From NCBI RefSeq assembly GCF_001427285.1, contig NZ_LMFV01000004.1, forward strand, positions 24,683 through 88,682: a stretch of 64,000 bases of DNA. Direction: 5' to 3'. A program made the position numbers and the translations under genes. The notes beneath the pieces were generated by a model. It was given only the letters and a program-made list of their open reading frames with translations. It had not been told where the DNA came from and ran no database searches. Source of the stretch: Mesorhizobium sp. Root552. GTDB lineage: Bacteria > Pseudomonadota > Alphaproteobacteria > Rhizobiales > Rhizobiaceae. This document shows positions 25,444 through 35,120 of the stretch, in pieces (position 1 is the first letter of the stretch; each line of letters starts with the position of its first letter).

Positions 25444-25764
25444 CTATCCCAATAGTTCGCGCTGACGCCTTGAGCCGCCCGCCTTGCGCCAGGCGTTGAA
25501 GCGGTGGGTCGCAGCGGCGAAAGATATCTTCATCTGCTGCGCTACGTTGTAGCGCGACTTGCCCTCATCGAACATGCGGTAGCAGCACTCGACGCCCTCG
25601 GTGGTCAATTTGCCATCGGGGGTCTTGTTGTGCGGATTGGCCGGGTCAAACTTCTCTACCTCCTGCTCCACCATGCTTTTGAGGCGCTGCAAATCCGCTT
25701 CGATGGAAGCGATCAGGTCCAGCAACGGCTTTGGATCGAAAGCGTTTGAGTGTTCTTTGTGCAT
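25444..25764 (-). CDS. Small cytosolic protein with a helix-turn-helix-like C-terminus
   Basis: A 106-residue protein starting at 25764 with AGAAGG upstream. A coiled-coil-like N-terminal helix (LLDLIASIEADLQRLKSMVEQEVEKF) is followed by a segment SRYNVAQQMKISFAAATHRFNAWRKAGG that reads as a resolvase/transposase-like helix-turn-helix. It is Cys-Cys containing (VECCYR). Family not recognised. It may bind nucleic acid. In-frame upstream starts to 25857 lack a good ribosome site. Confidence 0.6.
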   Translation of the reverse strand: MHKEHSNAFDPKPLLDLIASIEADLQRLKSMVEQEVEKFDPANPHNKTPDGKLTTEGVECCYRMFDEGKSRYNVAQQMKISFAAATHRFNAWRKAGGSRRQRELLG

Positions 25765-25910
25765 GGGCGTGGTGCCTTCTGGGTGGGGGCCGGAAAGAAA
25801 CACCATATAGGTGAACGTTCGCTGATAAAAAGAGCCTGCGGGCAAACTCCGATTCAATAAATCTGATGATGGATTTACCGCCGCGCGGTTGACCTTTCGC
25901 GGCGCAATAT

Positions 25911-25935
25911 CTAATTTAGAATTATTCTAAACTAG
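25911..25935 (+). promoter_or_regulatory. ICE-like Irr box in front of mbfA
   Basis: A perfect inverted repeat TTTAGAA-N3-TTCTAAA lies at 25915-25931, further extended by CTA/TAG at 25911 and 25935, 12-36 bp before the mbfA start. This matches the iron control element bound by the heme-responsive regulator Irr in rhizobia, where mbfA is a known Irr target. The overlap with the promoter or transcript start implies repression under iron limitation. Confidence 0.75.
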
Positions 25936-25947
25936 ATTGGATTTCTC

Positions 25948-26931
25948 ATGCTTTCTCGCGTCTTCGGGTTTGGGCGACGCCCGTTCGATTCCCTGTCGGA
26001 ACAGGAAATACTGGCGCTGGCCATTTCCTCCGAAGAGGACGATGCGCGCATCTACCGGGCCTATGCCGACGGACTGGAAAAGGACTTTCCGCATTCGGCC
26101 AAGGTGTTCGAGGGCATGGCCGGGGAAGAGGACGGGCATCGCGCAGCGCTGATCGAACTGCATCGCAAGCGCTTCGGCGAACGCATTCCGCTGATCCGCC
26201 GCGAGCATGTGAAGGGCTATTATGAACGAAAACCGGACTGGTTGGTGAGGCCGCTGGGCATCGACAAGGTGCGGGGGCAGGCCGAGGACATGGAGCGGCA
26301 GGCGCATCTGTTTTACGTCGAGGCGGCCAAGCGCACCTCCGATGCTTCGACGCGCAAGCTGCTGGGCGACCTTGCCGCCGCCGAGCAAGGCCACGAGACG
26401 CTGGCGCAGAAACTTGAGCAGGAACATGTGCCGGGCGCGGTTCGCAGCGAGGAAGCCGCGACCGAACGGCGGCAGTTCATCCTGACTTATGTGCAGCCAG
26501 GTCTGGCCGGGCTGATGGACGGATCGGTCTCGACGCTCGCGCCGATCTTCGCCGCCGCGTTCGCGACGCAGGACACCTGGCAGACCTTCCTCGTCGGGCT
26601 GTCGGCTTCGGTGGGCGCCGGCATTTCCATGGGCTTTACCGAGGCGGCGCACGATGACGGCAAGCTTTCAGGGCGCGGCTCGCCGCTGAAGCGCGGGCTT
26701 TCATCCGGCATCATGACGGCGCTGGGCGGCCTTGGCCACGCCCTGCCCTACCTGATCCCGAATTTCTGGACCGCGACCACGGTGGCGGCCATCGTGGTGT
26801 TCTTCGAATTGTGGGCCATCGCCTTCATCCAGAACCGGTACATGGAAACGCCGTTCCTTCGCGCCGCATTCCAGGTGGTGCTGGGCGGAGCGCTGGTGTT
26901 TGCGGCGGGCGTGTTGATCGGCAACGCGTAG
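25948..26931 (+). CDS. mbfA: Membrane-bound ferritin MbfA
   Basis: A 327-residue fusion protein. The N-terminal erythrin/ferritin-like di-iron domain (about residues 15-165) shows the iron-ligand helices EEDDARIYRAY, EGMAGEEDGHRAAL, ERQAHLFYVEAA and AAAEQGHETLA. The C-terminal VIT1/CCC1-type membrane domain (about 175-327) starts PGLAGLMDGSVSTLAPIFAAAFA. In Agrobacterium and Bradyrhizobium MbfA exports iron and protects from iron and peroxide stress. It stands alone, with an ICE-like box upstream and a hairpin downstream. Confidence 0.95.
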   Translation: MLSRVFGFGRRPFDSLSEQEILALAISSEEDDARIYRAYADGLEKDFPHSAKVFEGMAGEEDGHRAALIELHRKRFGERIPLIRREHVKGYYERKPDWLVRPLGIDKVRGQAEDMERQAHLFYVEAAKRTSDASTRKLLGDLAAAEQGHETLAQKLEQEHVPGAVRSEEAATERRQFILTYVQPGLAGLMDGSVSTLAPIFAAAFATQDTWQTFLVGLSASVGAGISMGFTEAAHDDGKLSGRGSPLKRGLSSGIMTALGGLGHALPYLIPNFWTATTVAAIVVFFELWAIAFIQNRYMETPFLRAAFQVVLGGALVFAAGVLIGNA

Positions 26932-26941
26932 GCGAGGCCGA

Positions 26942-26969
26942 CGATGCTTCGACGGGCACCGAAGCATCG
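26942..26969. terminator. Hairpin between mbfA and the DUF1127 gene
   Basis: CGATGCTTCG (26942-26951) pairs perfectly with CGAAGCATCG (26960-26969), 8-nt loop, between convergent stop codons. Confidence 0.65.
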
Positions 26970-26997
26970 AGGCCAAAAGCCCGCTACTGTAGCCTGC

Positions 26998-27213
26998 TCA
27001 TGGTTGCCAGAACGATTTCGAACACTCGCGGCGCACGTCTTCCGGCGTCAGGCGAAGATCGCGTAACAAGTGCTCGTCGATCTCGGCGAGTTCGAGTCGT
27101 TGCACATGGCGGGCATGCCAGCACATCAACAGGCGCCGGGCAGCAGCCATCAACCCGGAAAGCTGTGGCCGCACCGCTTGGCGCAGGGAGTATGAATAGT
27201 GAAAGCCAGCCAT
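26998..27213 (-). CDS. DUF1127 small protein
   Basis: A 71-residue basic protein ending in the DUF1127 motif (LAEIDEHLLRDLRLTPEDVRREC). Short DUF1127 proteins in Agrobacterium affect phosphate, RNA turnover and stress physiology; the function here is unknown. It is divergent from the ArsR-family regulator with a 68-bp gap, so a shared operator is possible. Confidence 0.85.
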   Translation of the reverse strand: MAGFHYSYSLRQAVRPQLSGLMAAARRLLMCWHARHVQRLELAEIDEHLLRDLRLTPEDVRRECSKSFWQP

Positions 27214-27263
27214 CTTCGTCTCCTTGATCTGCCGGCAGAATAGTGGTTCTGTGTCGACAATGC

Positions 27264-27279
27264 TTCGATGGAGATCGAA
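27264..27279 (+). promoter_or_regulatory. Palindrome around the ribosome site of the ArsR gene
   Basis: TTCGAT-GGAG-ATCGAA is a perfect inverted repeat whose 4-nt centre is the Shine-Dalgarno of the ATG at 27282. It could be the ArsR-dimer operator or an RNA hairpin hiding the ribosome site. Confidence 0.45.
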
Positions 27280-27281
27280 TT

Positions 27282-27974
27282 ATGGATAACACGATGAAGG
27301 ATGGACCTGACATCGCCCGCGTGGCCAATCTGGTTGGCGACCCGGCCCGGGCCAACATGCTGACGGCGCTGATGACCGGTTCGGCGCTGACCGCCAGCGA
27401 ACTGGCGGCCGAGGCCGGCGTTTCCTTGCCGACGGCAAGTTCGCATCTTGCCAAGCTGATGGATGGCGGGTTGCTTACCGTGGCCAGCGAAGGCCGCCAT
27501 CGCTACTACGGGTTGGCCGGGCCGCAGGTGGCCGGCATGATCGAAGCGATCATGGGCGTGGCGGCGAGCCTTGGTCCGAGGCGGGTAAGGCCGGGCCCTC
27601 ACGAGAAAACGATGCGGGAAGCCCGCGTCTGCTACGATCACCTCGCCGGCGAGCATGCGGTGAAGATGCTGGACGGCTTCATCGCCCGCGAGTTCCTGGT
27701 GCGCGAGGGCAAGGAACTGAGCCTTGGCAAGCACGGCGCAGCGTATTTCGCCGCGATTGGCATCGACGCACACGATACCGGAAAGTCACGCCGCCCTGCC
27801 TGTCGGGATTGCCTCGACTGGAGCGTGCGGCGCTCGCATCTTGCAGGCCGGCTGGGTGCCGCGATCCTCGACAAGATTCTGGCCGAGAAGTGGGCACGCC
27901 GCGAGAAGAACAGTCGCGTGGTGACGTTCTCGCCGAAGGGCAAGATGGAATTCGAAAAGACGTTTTTGAGTTAG
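27282..27974 (+). CDS. ArsR-family transcriptional regulator
   Basis: A 230-residue regulator. The winged helix spans about residues 10-85 (LVGDPARANMLTALMTGSALTASELAAEAGVSLPTASSHLAKLMDGGLLTVASEGRHRYYGL). The C-terminal part carries CRDCLDWSVRRSHLAGRLGAAILDKI, conserved in this longer ArsR group, with cysteines that might sense metal or oxidant. No effector is known. GGAG precedes the start by eight bases. Divergent from the DUF1127 gene. Confidence 0.88.
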   Translation: MDNTMKDGPDIARVANLVGDPARANMLTALMTGSALTASELAAEAGVSLPTASSHLAKLMDGGLLTVASEGRHRYYGLAGPQVAGMIEAIMGVAASLGPRRVRPGPHEKTMREARVCYDHLAGEHAVKMLDGFIAREFLVREGKELSLGKHGAAYFAAIGIDAHDTGKSRRPACRDCLDWSVRRSHLAGRLGAAILDKILAEKWARREKNSRVVTFSPKGKMEFEKTFLS

Positions 27975-28001
27975 GGTCACCAATGCCCGCCAGCGGCAAA
28001 G

Positions 28002-30491
28002 CTATGCGCGCTTGAGGGGCTTGCCCCTGGCGAAGAAATCCAGCCACGGATCCTCGCCAGCAAGGCGTTTCAGGGTCGCCTTGTCGCCAAGCAGAAAGGC
28101 ATTGGGCGCAAGGCCGGCTTCGATCTCGGCCCAGGTCACCGGCATGGAAATGGTGGCGCCTTTCCTGGCGCGCGAGGAATAGGGCGCGACCGTCGTCGAG
28201 CCGCGACCGTTGCGCAGATAGTCGATGAATATCTTGCCGGTGCGCGCCTTCTTCGACAGCGTGGCAGTGAAGCGGTCCGGTTCGGCCTGTTCCATGGCGC
28301 GGGCGAAGTCGTGGGCGAAACCCTTGACCTGATCCCACTTGGCCGCCGGCTTCAGCGGCACCATGACATGATAGCCCTTGCCGCCCGATGTCTTGACGAA
28401 GGTCGGCAGCGACAAATCTTCGAGCCTGCCGCGAATGTCCAGCGCCGCTTGGCGGACTTCATCGACGGCCACGCCCTCGTCGGGATCGAGGTCGAAGACG
28501 ATCTGGTCGGGCGTATCGATTTCCTCGACCTTGCAGCCCCAGACATGGATCTCGACCACGCCGATCTGCACCAGCGCGGCGATGCCGTCGAAATCGCGGA
28601 CGAAGAGAATCTCCTCGTTATCCTCCGGGTCCTTGGACCTGAAGATATGATCGCTCATGCCGGGCGAAGCGTGTTTCTGGAAAAAGCGCTGGCCATCGAC
28701 GCCATCGGGCGCACGCACCAGGGCCAGCGGCCGGTCGACCACGAATTGCTTCATGCGCGGCCACACCAGCGCATAGTGGTCGAGCAGGTCCTTTTTCGTG
28801 ACCTTCTCATTCGGCCAAAGCAGCTTTTCGGGATGCGATAGCTTGACGGACGTAGTGGCATCCGCCGCCCCATCATCCTGCCGCGGGGCCTTCGACGCTT
28901 TCGGTTTTTCCTGCACGACGTCCTCCGCCGGCTTGTCCTCACGCAACCCCTGGAAAGATGCGTGCCTGACTATACGGTCCCCGGTCCAACTTCGAAACTC
29001 GACTTCCGCGACCAGCTCGGGCTTGACCCATACCAGTCCCATCCCGTGTGGAACGGTCGCGTCAAAAGGCGATTTCGCAACCTTGAGGCGATCCAGCTTC
29101 TTTTTCAAATCATCGGCGATCCTCGACGAAAAGCCTGTGCCGACCCGTCCCGCATATTTCAGCGAACCGCCTTCGTTATAGCCGACCAGCAGGGAGCGCA
29201 GGCCGCGCCCGGTCTTTTCCGACGGCAGGTAGCCGCCGATGACGAACTCCTGCCGCTCGGTGCATTTCGACTTGATCCAGGATGCGCCGCGCCCGCTTCG
29301 ATAGGGAGCGTCCGCGCGCTTCGACACGACACCTTCGAGACCCATGCGGCAAGCGTGCTTGAGCATGATGCCGCCCGGTTCGGTGAAATGATCGCTGAAC
29401 CGCAAAGCGGAATCGTCCGGCTGGCCCGCCAGCAATTCGTGCAATGCCGCCTTGCGTTCAACCAGCGGCTCGTCGCGGAGATCGTTGCCGTCGAGGCGCA
29501 AGATATCGAAGACGTAATAGGTGAAGTGGTCGGCCCGGTCCGCCGACAGATCGGCCTGCAACAGGGAGAAGGACGAGATGCCGTTGTCGCCCAGCACCAC
29601 GATCTCGCCGTCGATGATGGCATCGCTGCATTTCAACGCGCCAAGCGCCTCCACAATGAGGCCGCCAAATCGCTCCGTCCAGTCGAGGCCGGTGCGGGTC
29701 AAAAGCCGGACATCGGTGCCGGCGATATGGGCCTGCATGCGATAGCCGTCGAACTTTACCTCGTGCAGCCATTCCTTGCCGGACGGCGCCTGCCTTTGCA
29801 GCGTCGCCAACTGCGGCTCGATGAAGTCGAGCTTCCTTGCCGCCACGCGCGCTTTTCCGGCCGCCGGCTTGTTTGAGTGCCAGACCCAGGGCTTCTTGCC
29901 CTTGGCCGTCTTGCCGGCTCCTACCTCCTCGACGGTCAGTCCCGACTTCACCGATTGCGGCGCGTCCTGCAAAATGTCCTCGCCCGGTCGCGCGGCAGCG
30001 TCATCGGACTTGATCAGGAGCCAGTTGTCGCGCTTTTCGCCAGTCTTGGGCTTGAGCCGTACAAGGTGCCATTTGCCCTTTAGCTTGTGGCCGTGAAGCT
30101 CGAAGTCGAGATGACCCTTCTTCATGCCTTTGGCGGGATCGTGCTCGGGCTGCCACGTGCCCTCGTCCCAGACGATGACGGAGCCGCCGCCATATTCGCC
30201 CTTGGGGATAGTGCCTTCGAAGGGCGCGTAATCGATCGGATGGTCCTCGACATGCACGGCCAGCCGCTTTTCGTGCGGGTCGAGACTAGGGCCGCGCGTG
30301 ACCGCCCAACTCCACAGCACGCCGCCATGTTCGAGACGCAGATCGTAGTGAAGCCGCGTGGCCGCGTGCTTGTGGATGACGAAGATACCGCCGGTGCCTG
30401 CGGCCGAGGTTTTCCTGCGCGGTGTCTTGCCGGATGGTTCGGCCGTTTTCCTGAAATCGCGCTTGGCGCGATATTGCTCGAGTGCTGGCAT
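28002..30491 (-). CDS. ligD: ATP-dependent DNA ligase D (multidomain NHEJ ligase)
   Basis: An 829-residue enzyme with three domains in the order phosphoesterase (about residues 35-180: IHKHAATRLHYDLRLEHGG, TIPKGEYGGGSVIVWDEG), ligase (about 215-510, nucleotidyl lysine in EVKFDGYR) and primase-polymerase (about 545-825: LSHPEKLLWP, DLDPDEGV, TSGGKGYHVMVPL). It fills, trims and seals double-strand breaks together with Ku. The start is 3 bp beyond the ku stop codon, so the two form an operon. Confidence 0.97.
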   Translation of the reverse strand: MPALEQYRAKRDFRKTAEPSGKTPRRKTSAAGTGGIFVIHKHAATRLHYDLRLEHGGVLWSWAVTRGPSLDPHEKRLAVHVEDHPIDYAPFEGTIPKGEYGGGSVIVWDEGTWQPEHDPAKGMKKGHLDFELHGHKLKGKWHLVRLKPKTGEKRDNWLLIKSDDAAARPGEDILQDAPQSVKSGLTVEEVGAGKTAKGKKPWVWHSNKPAAGKARVAARKLDFIEPQLATLQRQAPSGKEWLHEVKFDGYRMQAHIAGTDVRLLTRTGLDWTERFGGLIVEALGALKCSDAIIDGEIVVLGDNGISSFSLLQADLSADRADHFTYYVFDILRLDGNDLRDEPLVERKAALHELLAGQPDDSALRFSDHFTEPGGIMLKHACRMGLEGVVSKRADAPYRSGRGASWIKSKCTERQEFVIGGYLPSEKTGRGLRSLLVGYNEGGSLKYAGRVGTGFSSRIADDLKKKLDRLKVAKSPFDATVPHGMGLVWVKPELVAEVEFRSWTGDRIVRHASFQGLREDKPAEDVVQEKPKASKAPRQDDGAADATTSVKLSHPEKLLWPNEKVTKKDLLDHYALVWPRMKQFVVDRPLALVRAPDGVDGQRFFQKHASPGMSDHIFRSKDPEDNEEILFVRDFDGIAALVQIGVVEIHVWGCKVEEIDTPDQIVFDLDPDEGVAVDEVRQAALDIRGRLEDLSLPTFVKTSGGKGYHVMVPLKPAAKWDQVKGFAHDFARAMEQAEPDRFTATLSKKARTGKIFIDYLRNGRGSTTVAPYSSRARKGATISMPVTWAEIEAGLAPNAFLLGDKATLKRLAGEDPWLDFFARGKPLKRA

Positions 30492-30494
30492 GGA

Positions 30495-31370
30495 TCAGGC
30501 GGACTTGCGCTTGGGTGTTGCGCCACGCTTCGAGGAAGCTGGTTTGGCCTTCGATGAAGGCACGGTCTTCGCCGGAGCCTCGTCCTGCGCGCCATCGTCG
30601 GCGAGGCTTTTCTTCAGCGCATCGAAAAGATTGACCACGTTCGACGGCTTGGACGCCGCCTTGGCCTTTGGCGCCTTGCGACCGGCCTTCCTGGCGCGGA
30701 TCAGTTCGAGCAGCGCTTCCTCATACTTGTCGTCGAACCCGGACGGGTCGAACTTCGCGGCTTTCTTGTCGATGATGTGCTCGGCGAGATCGATCATCTC
30801 CTTGTCGGTCTTCACCTGCTTGATCCCGTCAAAGACCGTATCCGGCTGACGCACGCTGCTGTCGTAGCGAAGGGTGGTCAAGACCATGCCCTTGCCGAGC
30901 GGCTCGATCACCACCGGCCGTTCGCGCCGATACAGGACGATGCGTGCAAGGCCGGCCTTCTTTTTCGCATTCATTGCGTCGCGGATAACCGCAAAGGCAT
31001 CCTCGGAGACCTTGTCGGCAGGCGCGAGGTAATAGGGCGTGTCGAGATAGATCTGCTGGATGGAGGATTTGTCGACGAACCCGTCCAGGCTCATCATGTT
31101 GGAGGATTCGATCTTGACCGCTTCGATCTCGTCCTCCTCGATATGAACGAACTCGCCGTCGTCCACCTCATAGCCCTTGATCTCGTCGCCATCCGCAATC
31201 GGCTTGCCGGTTTCGGCATCGACATAGATCCGCTTGACCGTGTTGCCGGTCTTGCGGTTCAGGACCCGGAACGAAATCTTCTCCGAATGGGTCACGACGT
31301 TGGTCAGTTCGACCGCGCATGTGACGAGCGAAAGTTTCAGGTAGCCTTTCCAGGCGGGGCGTGGCGCCAT
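30495..31370 (-). CDS. ku: Ku-type DNA end-binding protein
   Basis: A 291-residue protein starting MAPRPAWKGYLKLSLVTCAVEL, the usual bacterial Ku N-terminus, with the beta-barrel core to about residue 230 and then a lysine/alanine-rich tail (KAGRKAPKAKAASK ... SKRGATPKRKSA) that resembles DNA-binding extended Ku tails. It binds double-strand ends as a homodimer and recruits LigD, encoded directly downstream. Confidence 0.96.
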   Translation of the reverse strand: MAPRPAWKGYLKLSLVTCAVELTNVVTHSEKISFRVLNRKTGNTVKRIYVDAETGKPIADGDEIKGYEVDDGEFVHIEEDEIEAVKIESSNMMSLDGFVDKSSIQQIYLDTPYYLAPADKVSEDAFAVIRDAMNAKKKAGLARIVLYRRERPVVIEPLGKGMVLTTLRYDSSVRQPDTVFDGIKQVKTDKEMIDLAEHIIDKKAAKFDPSGFDDKYEEALLELIRARKAGRKAPKAKAASKPSNVVNLFDALKKSLADDGAQDEAPAKTVPSSKAKPASSKRGATPKRKSA

Positions 31371-31441
31371 GACTCGGTTCCGCAACTGAGACGTTTGTGG
31401 CTCAACAACGGAAGATCGGGCAGTTCGTTCCGCGCGTAGCC

Positions 31442-31613
31442 ATGTGTCGCAAATGACACATCGGCGAAGATGACGGCAAAAGGCACGAAAAGACCCCGAA
31501 TCAGCCGCAATCCCGCCACGAAGCGAGGCGGTTTCGACCGAAAGTTAACATAGCGTTCACCGACTATTCACGCCTCGGCGCTATGGTGTCCGTAATTCGG
31601 AAGGGACTCCGAA
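31442..31613. repeat. Two short inverted repeats upstream of ku and of a small gene
   Basis: ATGTGTC-6 bp-GACACAT (31442-31461) lies about 75 bp before the ku start. TTCGGA-6 bp-TCCGAA (31596-31613) lies 24 bp before the small open frame at 31638. Both are possible operators; no regulator is encoded nearby. The rest of 31371-31637 shows nothing. Confidence 0.35.
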
Positions 31614-31637
31614 GTTCGGGACAGGGACTGAACTAAA

Positions 31638-31784
31638 ATGACTATCTTCAACCAATTGCGCGGCTATGCCGCCACCTTGCGCGAGTTCATCGCGCCGACC
31701 TATCGGCCAGAGCGCTACTACATGCGCGGACCTGGCCCGGCTTGCGCCCGCCGCAACCACAGGCTCGGCTTCGGCACGCACTGA
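31638..31784 (+). CDS. Small basic protein, 48 residues, unknown
   Basis: Starts MTIFNQLRGYAATLREF and continues IAPTYRPERYYMRGPGP to a His/Arg-rich end. The codons have the strong G/C third-position bias of the real genes here, which supports coding. The ribosome site is weak (GGGA, 14 bases upstream). The first half could form an amphipathic helix. No homologue recognised. Confidence 0.45.
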   Translation: MTIFNQLRGYAATLREFIAPTYRPERYYMRGPGPACARRNHRLGFGTH

Positions 31785-31973
31785 CATGCTGCCTGAAACC
31801 CGCCACGGCCCTCGCATTTCGAAGCCGGCACTCGAAAGCCGCGCGACCACCTATCGCACGGCTCAGCCCTCGGCCTTGCGCCGACGCTAGACGACCATGC
31901 GCCCGGCATCATTGCCGGCGCGGGCGTATGCCCACAGCCATCTTGCAAACAGCAAAATCAGAACCGTCGGAGC

Positions 31974-32594
31974 TTACCACATCTCGTGGCTGGCATTGAG
32001 CTTTGCCAGCACGGGGTGATCGCGCAAGCCGGCACACAGGCGCTCGACATTGGCGAACGCCTGCCTTGCCCGATCCGCTTCGGGATGCCAGGAAAACAGC
32101 ATCAGAAGATAGATGTCGGCAATGGTCATGCCCTCGCCGACCAGCCACTGCCGCCCGGCCAGCACCTTGTCGACAACGGCGAAGTCGCGGTCGAGCTCGG
32201 CAATGGCAGCCTTCCTGACGCCTGCCTTTGCGCCGTCGTCCGCCGAATAGCGATGGGCGTAGTAGAAGCGCAGCACCGCCGGATAGAGGGCCGACGACAT
32301 GAAGGCCATCCAGCGCAGGAAATCCGCACGCGCCGGCGCGCCGGCTTGCGGCGCAAGCGCGGCCTCAGGATGACGTTCGGCGAGCGCCATGCAGATGGCT
32401 GCGGATTCCGTCATCGTGTGGCCGTCCGGCAAGGTCAGGACAGGCACCTGGTTGAGCGGGCTGATGGCGAGAAAGGCGGCGTCCGGCTTGTCGGTCTTGG
32501 CAACGTCGATGTGTTCGAACGGCTCGCCGGCCAGAAGAAACGCGGCCTCGGCGGCGAAGCCGCCGCTGCCCGGACGGGTATAAAGTTTGTACAT
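31974..32594 (-). CDS. Glutathione S-transferase family protein
   Basis: A 206-residue GST. The thioredoxin-like N-domain starts MYKLYTRPGSGGFAAEAAFLLAGEPFE and contains the cis-proline PLNQVPVL and the glutathione-binding TESAAI. The all-helical C-domain contains WLVGEGMTIADIYLL. The start at 32594 fits the family; a start at 32609 would add five residues. The substrate is unknown. Confidence 0.92.
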   Translation of the reverse strand: MYKLYTRPGSGGFAAEAAFLLAGEPFEHIDVAKTDKPDAAFLAISPLNQVPVLTLPDGHTMTESAAICMALAERHPEAALAPQAGAPARADFLRWMAFMSSALYPAVLRFYYAHRYSADDGAKAGVRKAAIAELDRDFAVVDKVLAGRQWLVGEGMTIADIYLLMLFSWHPEADRARQAFANVERLCAGLRDHPVLAKLNASHEMW

Positions 32595-32766
32595 GCTTGT
32601 CCTCCCCACCCGCGCTCGAAGCGGATGGGGACTTGTAACGCAAAGCGCAAGCCGCTCAACGCGGCAAGCCTTAGCCAGCGCGCCTTTTTCAGCGGTCCAG
32701 TAACACTGTCAGGTCAGCCATTTGATTTTCATGCGTGTCTTTGTCCCGAAACCGGGGAGACATGCA

Positions 32767-33747
<981 letters not shown>

Positions 33748-34024
33748 GAATATCTTCTCTCAGATCGGGTCGATGGAATGGTTCAGCGAAAATAGGCGAC
33801 GAAATGAGACTATCCGAGTGGCAAGCGTGCTGAAAAGCCCACAGACAAGGGAAGGGATTTCCTAAGAAGGCGCATTTGCGGATTTTCCTACCGCAATGCG
33901 CCCGAAAGCGCCCCATCTGCCACTGGCTGCACGGATTTGGATCGGCAGCTTCATCCACCGCAATTGCATTCGATTTTGATAGAAACTGTTTTGCGGCTTG
34001 CGTGGCTATCGCCCAAACAGCCGC

Positions 34025-34642
34025 CTAGTGGCGCGCTGCAATCGCCGCTGCCGCACCGATCATGAAGGAGGCGGCGGTGCGGTTCAAAAGCTTGAGCGCG
34101 CGCGGCGAGGACAGGAACCAGCGCGCCTTCGCGGCAAGCGCAAGATAAGGCACAAGCACGATTACGAGGATCACCGCAGTGACGCCGGTGAGGATGGCAT
34201 AGTCACCGAACGTGATGGCGCGAAGATCGACGATGGTCGGCGTGATGGCGAGGTAGAAGATCATCGTCTTGGGATTGCCGAGCGTCAGCGTCAAGCCGCC
34301 GGCGAAACTCGAAACCAGGCCGCCCTTTGCCTTGCCGGCCTGCACGGTTTCCGCGGAAATGCCGCCTTTCCAGAAGCGCCAGCCGAGCCAGGCGAGGTAA
34401 AGCACGCCGAACCATTTGATCGCCAGAAACACCATGCCGAACTGCTGGGCGACGAAGGCGAGGCCGAGCACGGTGGCGGTGAGGTAGAACAGATCCCCGA
34501 GCAAGAGCCCCCAGAACATGGCGAAGGCCGAGCGGAAACCGGAGCCGAGCGCGCGGGCGACAAGTGCGGTGACGCCGGGACCGGGAATGGCCGCGGCGAT
34601 GCCCAGGGCAGCGCTGTATGCAAGAAACCCGGTCAGTGTCAT
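34025..34642 (-). CDS. LysE/RhtB-family amino-acid exporter
   Basis: A 205-residue membrane protein starting MTLTGFLAYSAALGIAAAIPGPGVTALVARALGSG, which carries the PGP motif of the LysE/RhtB family, with about six helices. GNPKTMIFYLAITPTIVDL is also typical. It exports amino acids or homoserine-lactone-like compounds; the exact substrate is unknown. Confidence 0.92.
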   Translation of the reverse strand: MTLTGFLAYSAALGIAAAIPGPGVTALVARALGSGFRSAFAMFWGLLLGDLFYLTATVLGLAFVAQQFGMVFLAIKWFGVLYLAWLGWRFWKGGISAETVQAGKAKGGLVSSFAGGLTLTLGNPKTMIFYLAITPTIVDLRAITFGDYAILTGVTAVILVIVLVPYLALAAKARWFLSSPRALKLLNRTAASFMIGAAAAIAARH

Positions 34643-34814
34643 GGTCGCCGCTTTCGTGATCCGGCCTGCTTTTGCCACATGTTCGCGAGGGCGTAAATTT
34701 CCCTGCAGGCAACATTCATTACGCCAGAGAGAAGAGGCGATGCGGCAATAGCGCCATTGCCCTTATGCGTGCTTTTCGCTATGTGCCGTTGAGATAATTT
34801 CGGAGGGTATTGCA

Positions 34815-35039
34815 ATGGCCGACCACACGCCGACCGGTCCTGTCGAACTGGGTGCTCAGATGGATTACCCCGAGCACGAGCGGACCTATCACGGCTTCAC
34901 CGTGTTGGCCAAATATGGGACCCTGGGCTGCGTGGCCATCATGATCGGAATGGCGTTCGGCTTTTTCGTAGGCGGCGCAATTTCCGGCTTCATCGTGTTC
35001 CTGATTGCCTGCGCCGTCGGCGCCGTGATCCTGCGATAA
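34815..35039 (+). CDS. aa3-type cytochrome c oxidase subunit IV (small)
   Basis: A 74-residue protein with CGGAGGG upstream. A soluble acidic N-terminus (MDYPEHERTYHGF) is followed by two hydrophobic helices (about residues 31-70), as in the small bacterial aa3 oxidase subunit IV. It is not next to the oxidase genes but 81 bp before pntAA, an arrangement I recall from other rhizobia. Assignment by pattern. Confidence 0.75.
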   Translation: MADHTPTGPVELGAQMDYPEHERTYHGFTVLAKYGTLGCVAIMIGMAFGFFVGGAISGFIVFLIACAVGAVILR

Positions 35040-35120
35040 AATCTTTCTCTCCTTGGCCCGGGGCGTCGCCGCAAGGGTCGCCGCCGATCTGCGCAAGGCT
35101 CCAGCCGAAAGGATCTAGCG

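Noticed and set aside
33748..34024. Possible riboswitch or tRNA upstream of cysK
   Set aside because: No cloverleaf, T-loop consensus or recognisable riboswitch core; left as plain intergenic DNA.
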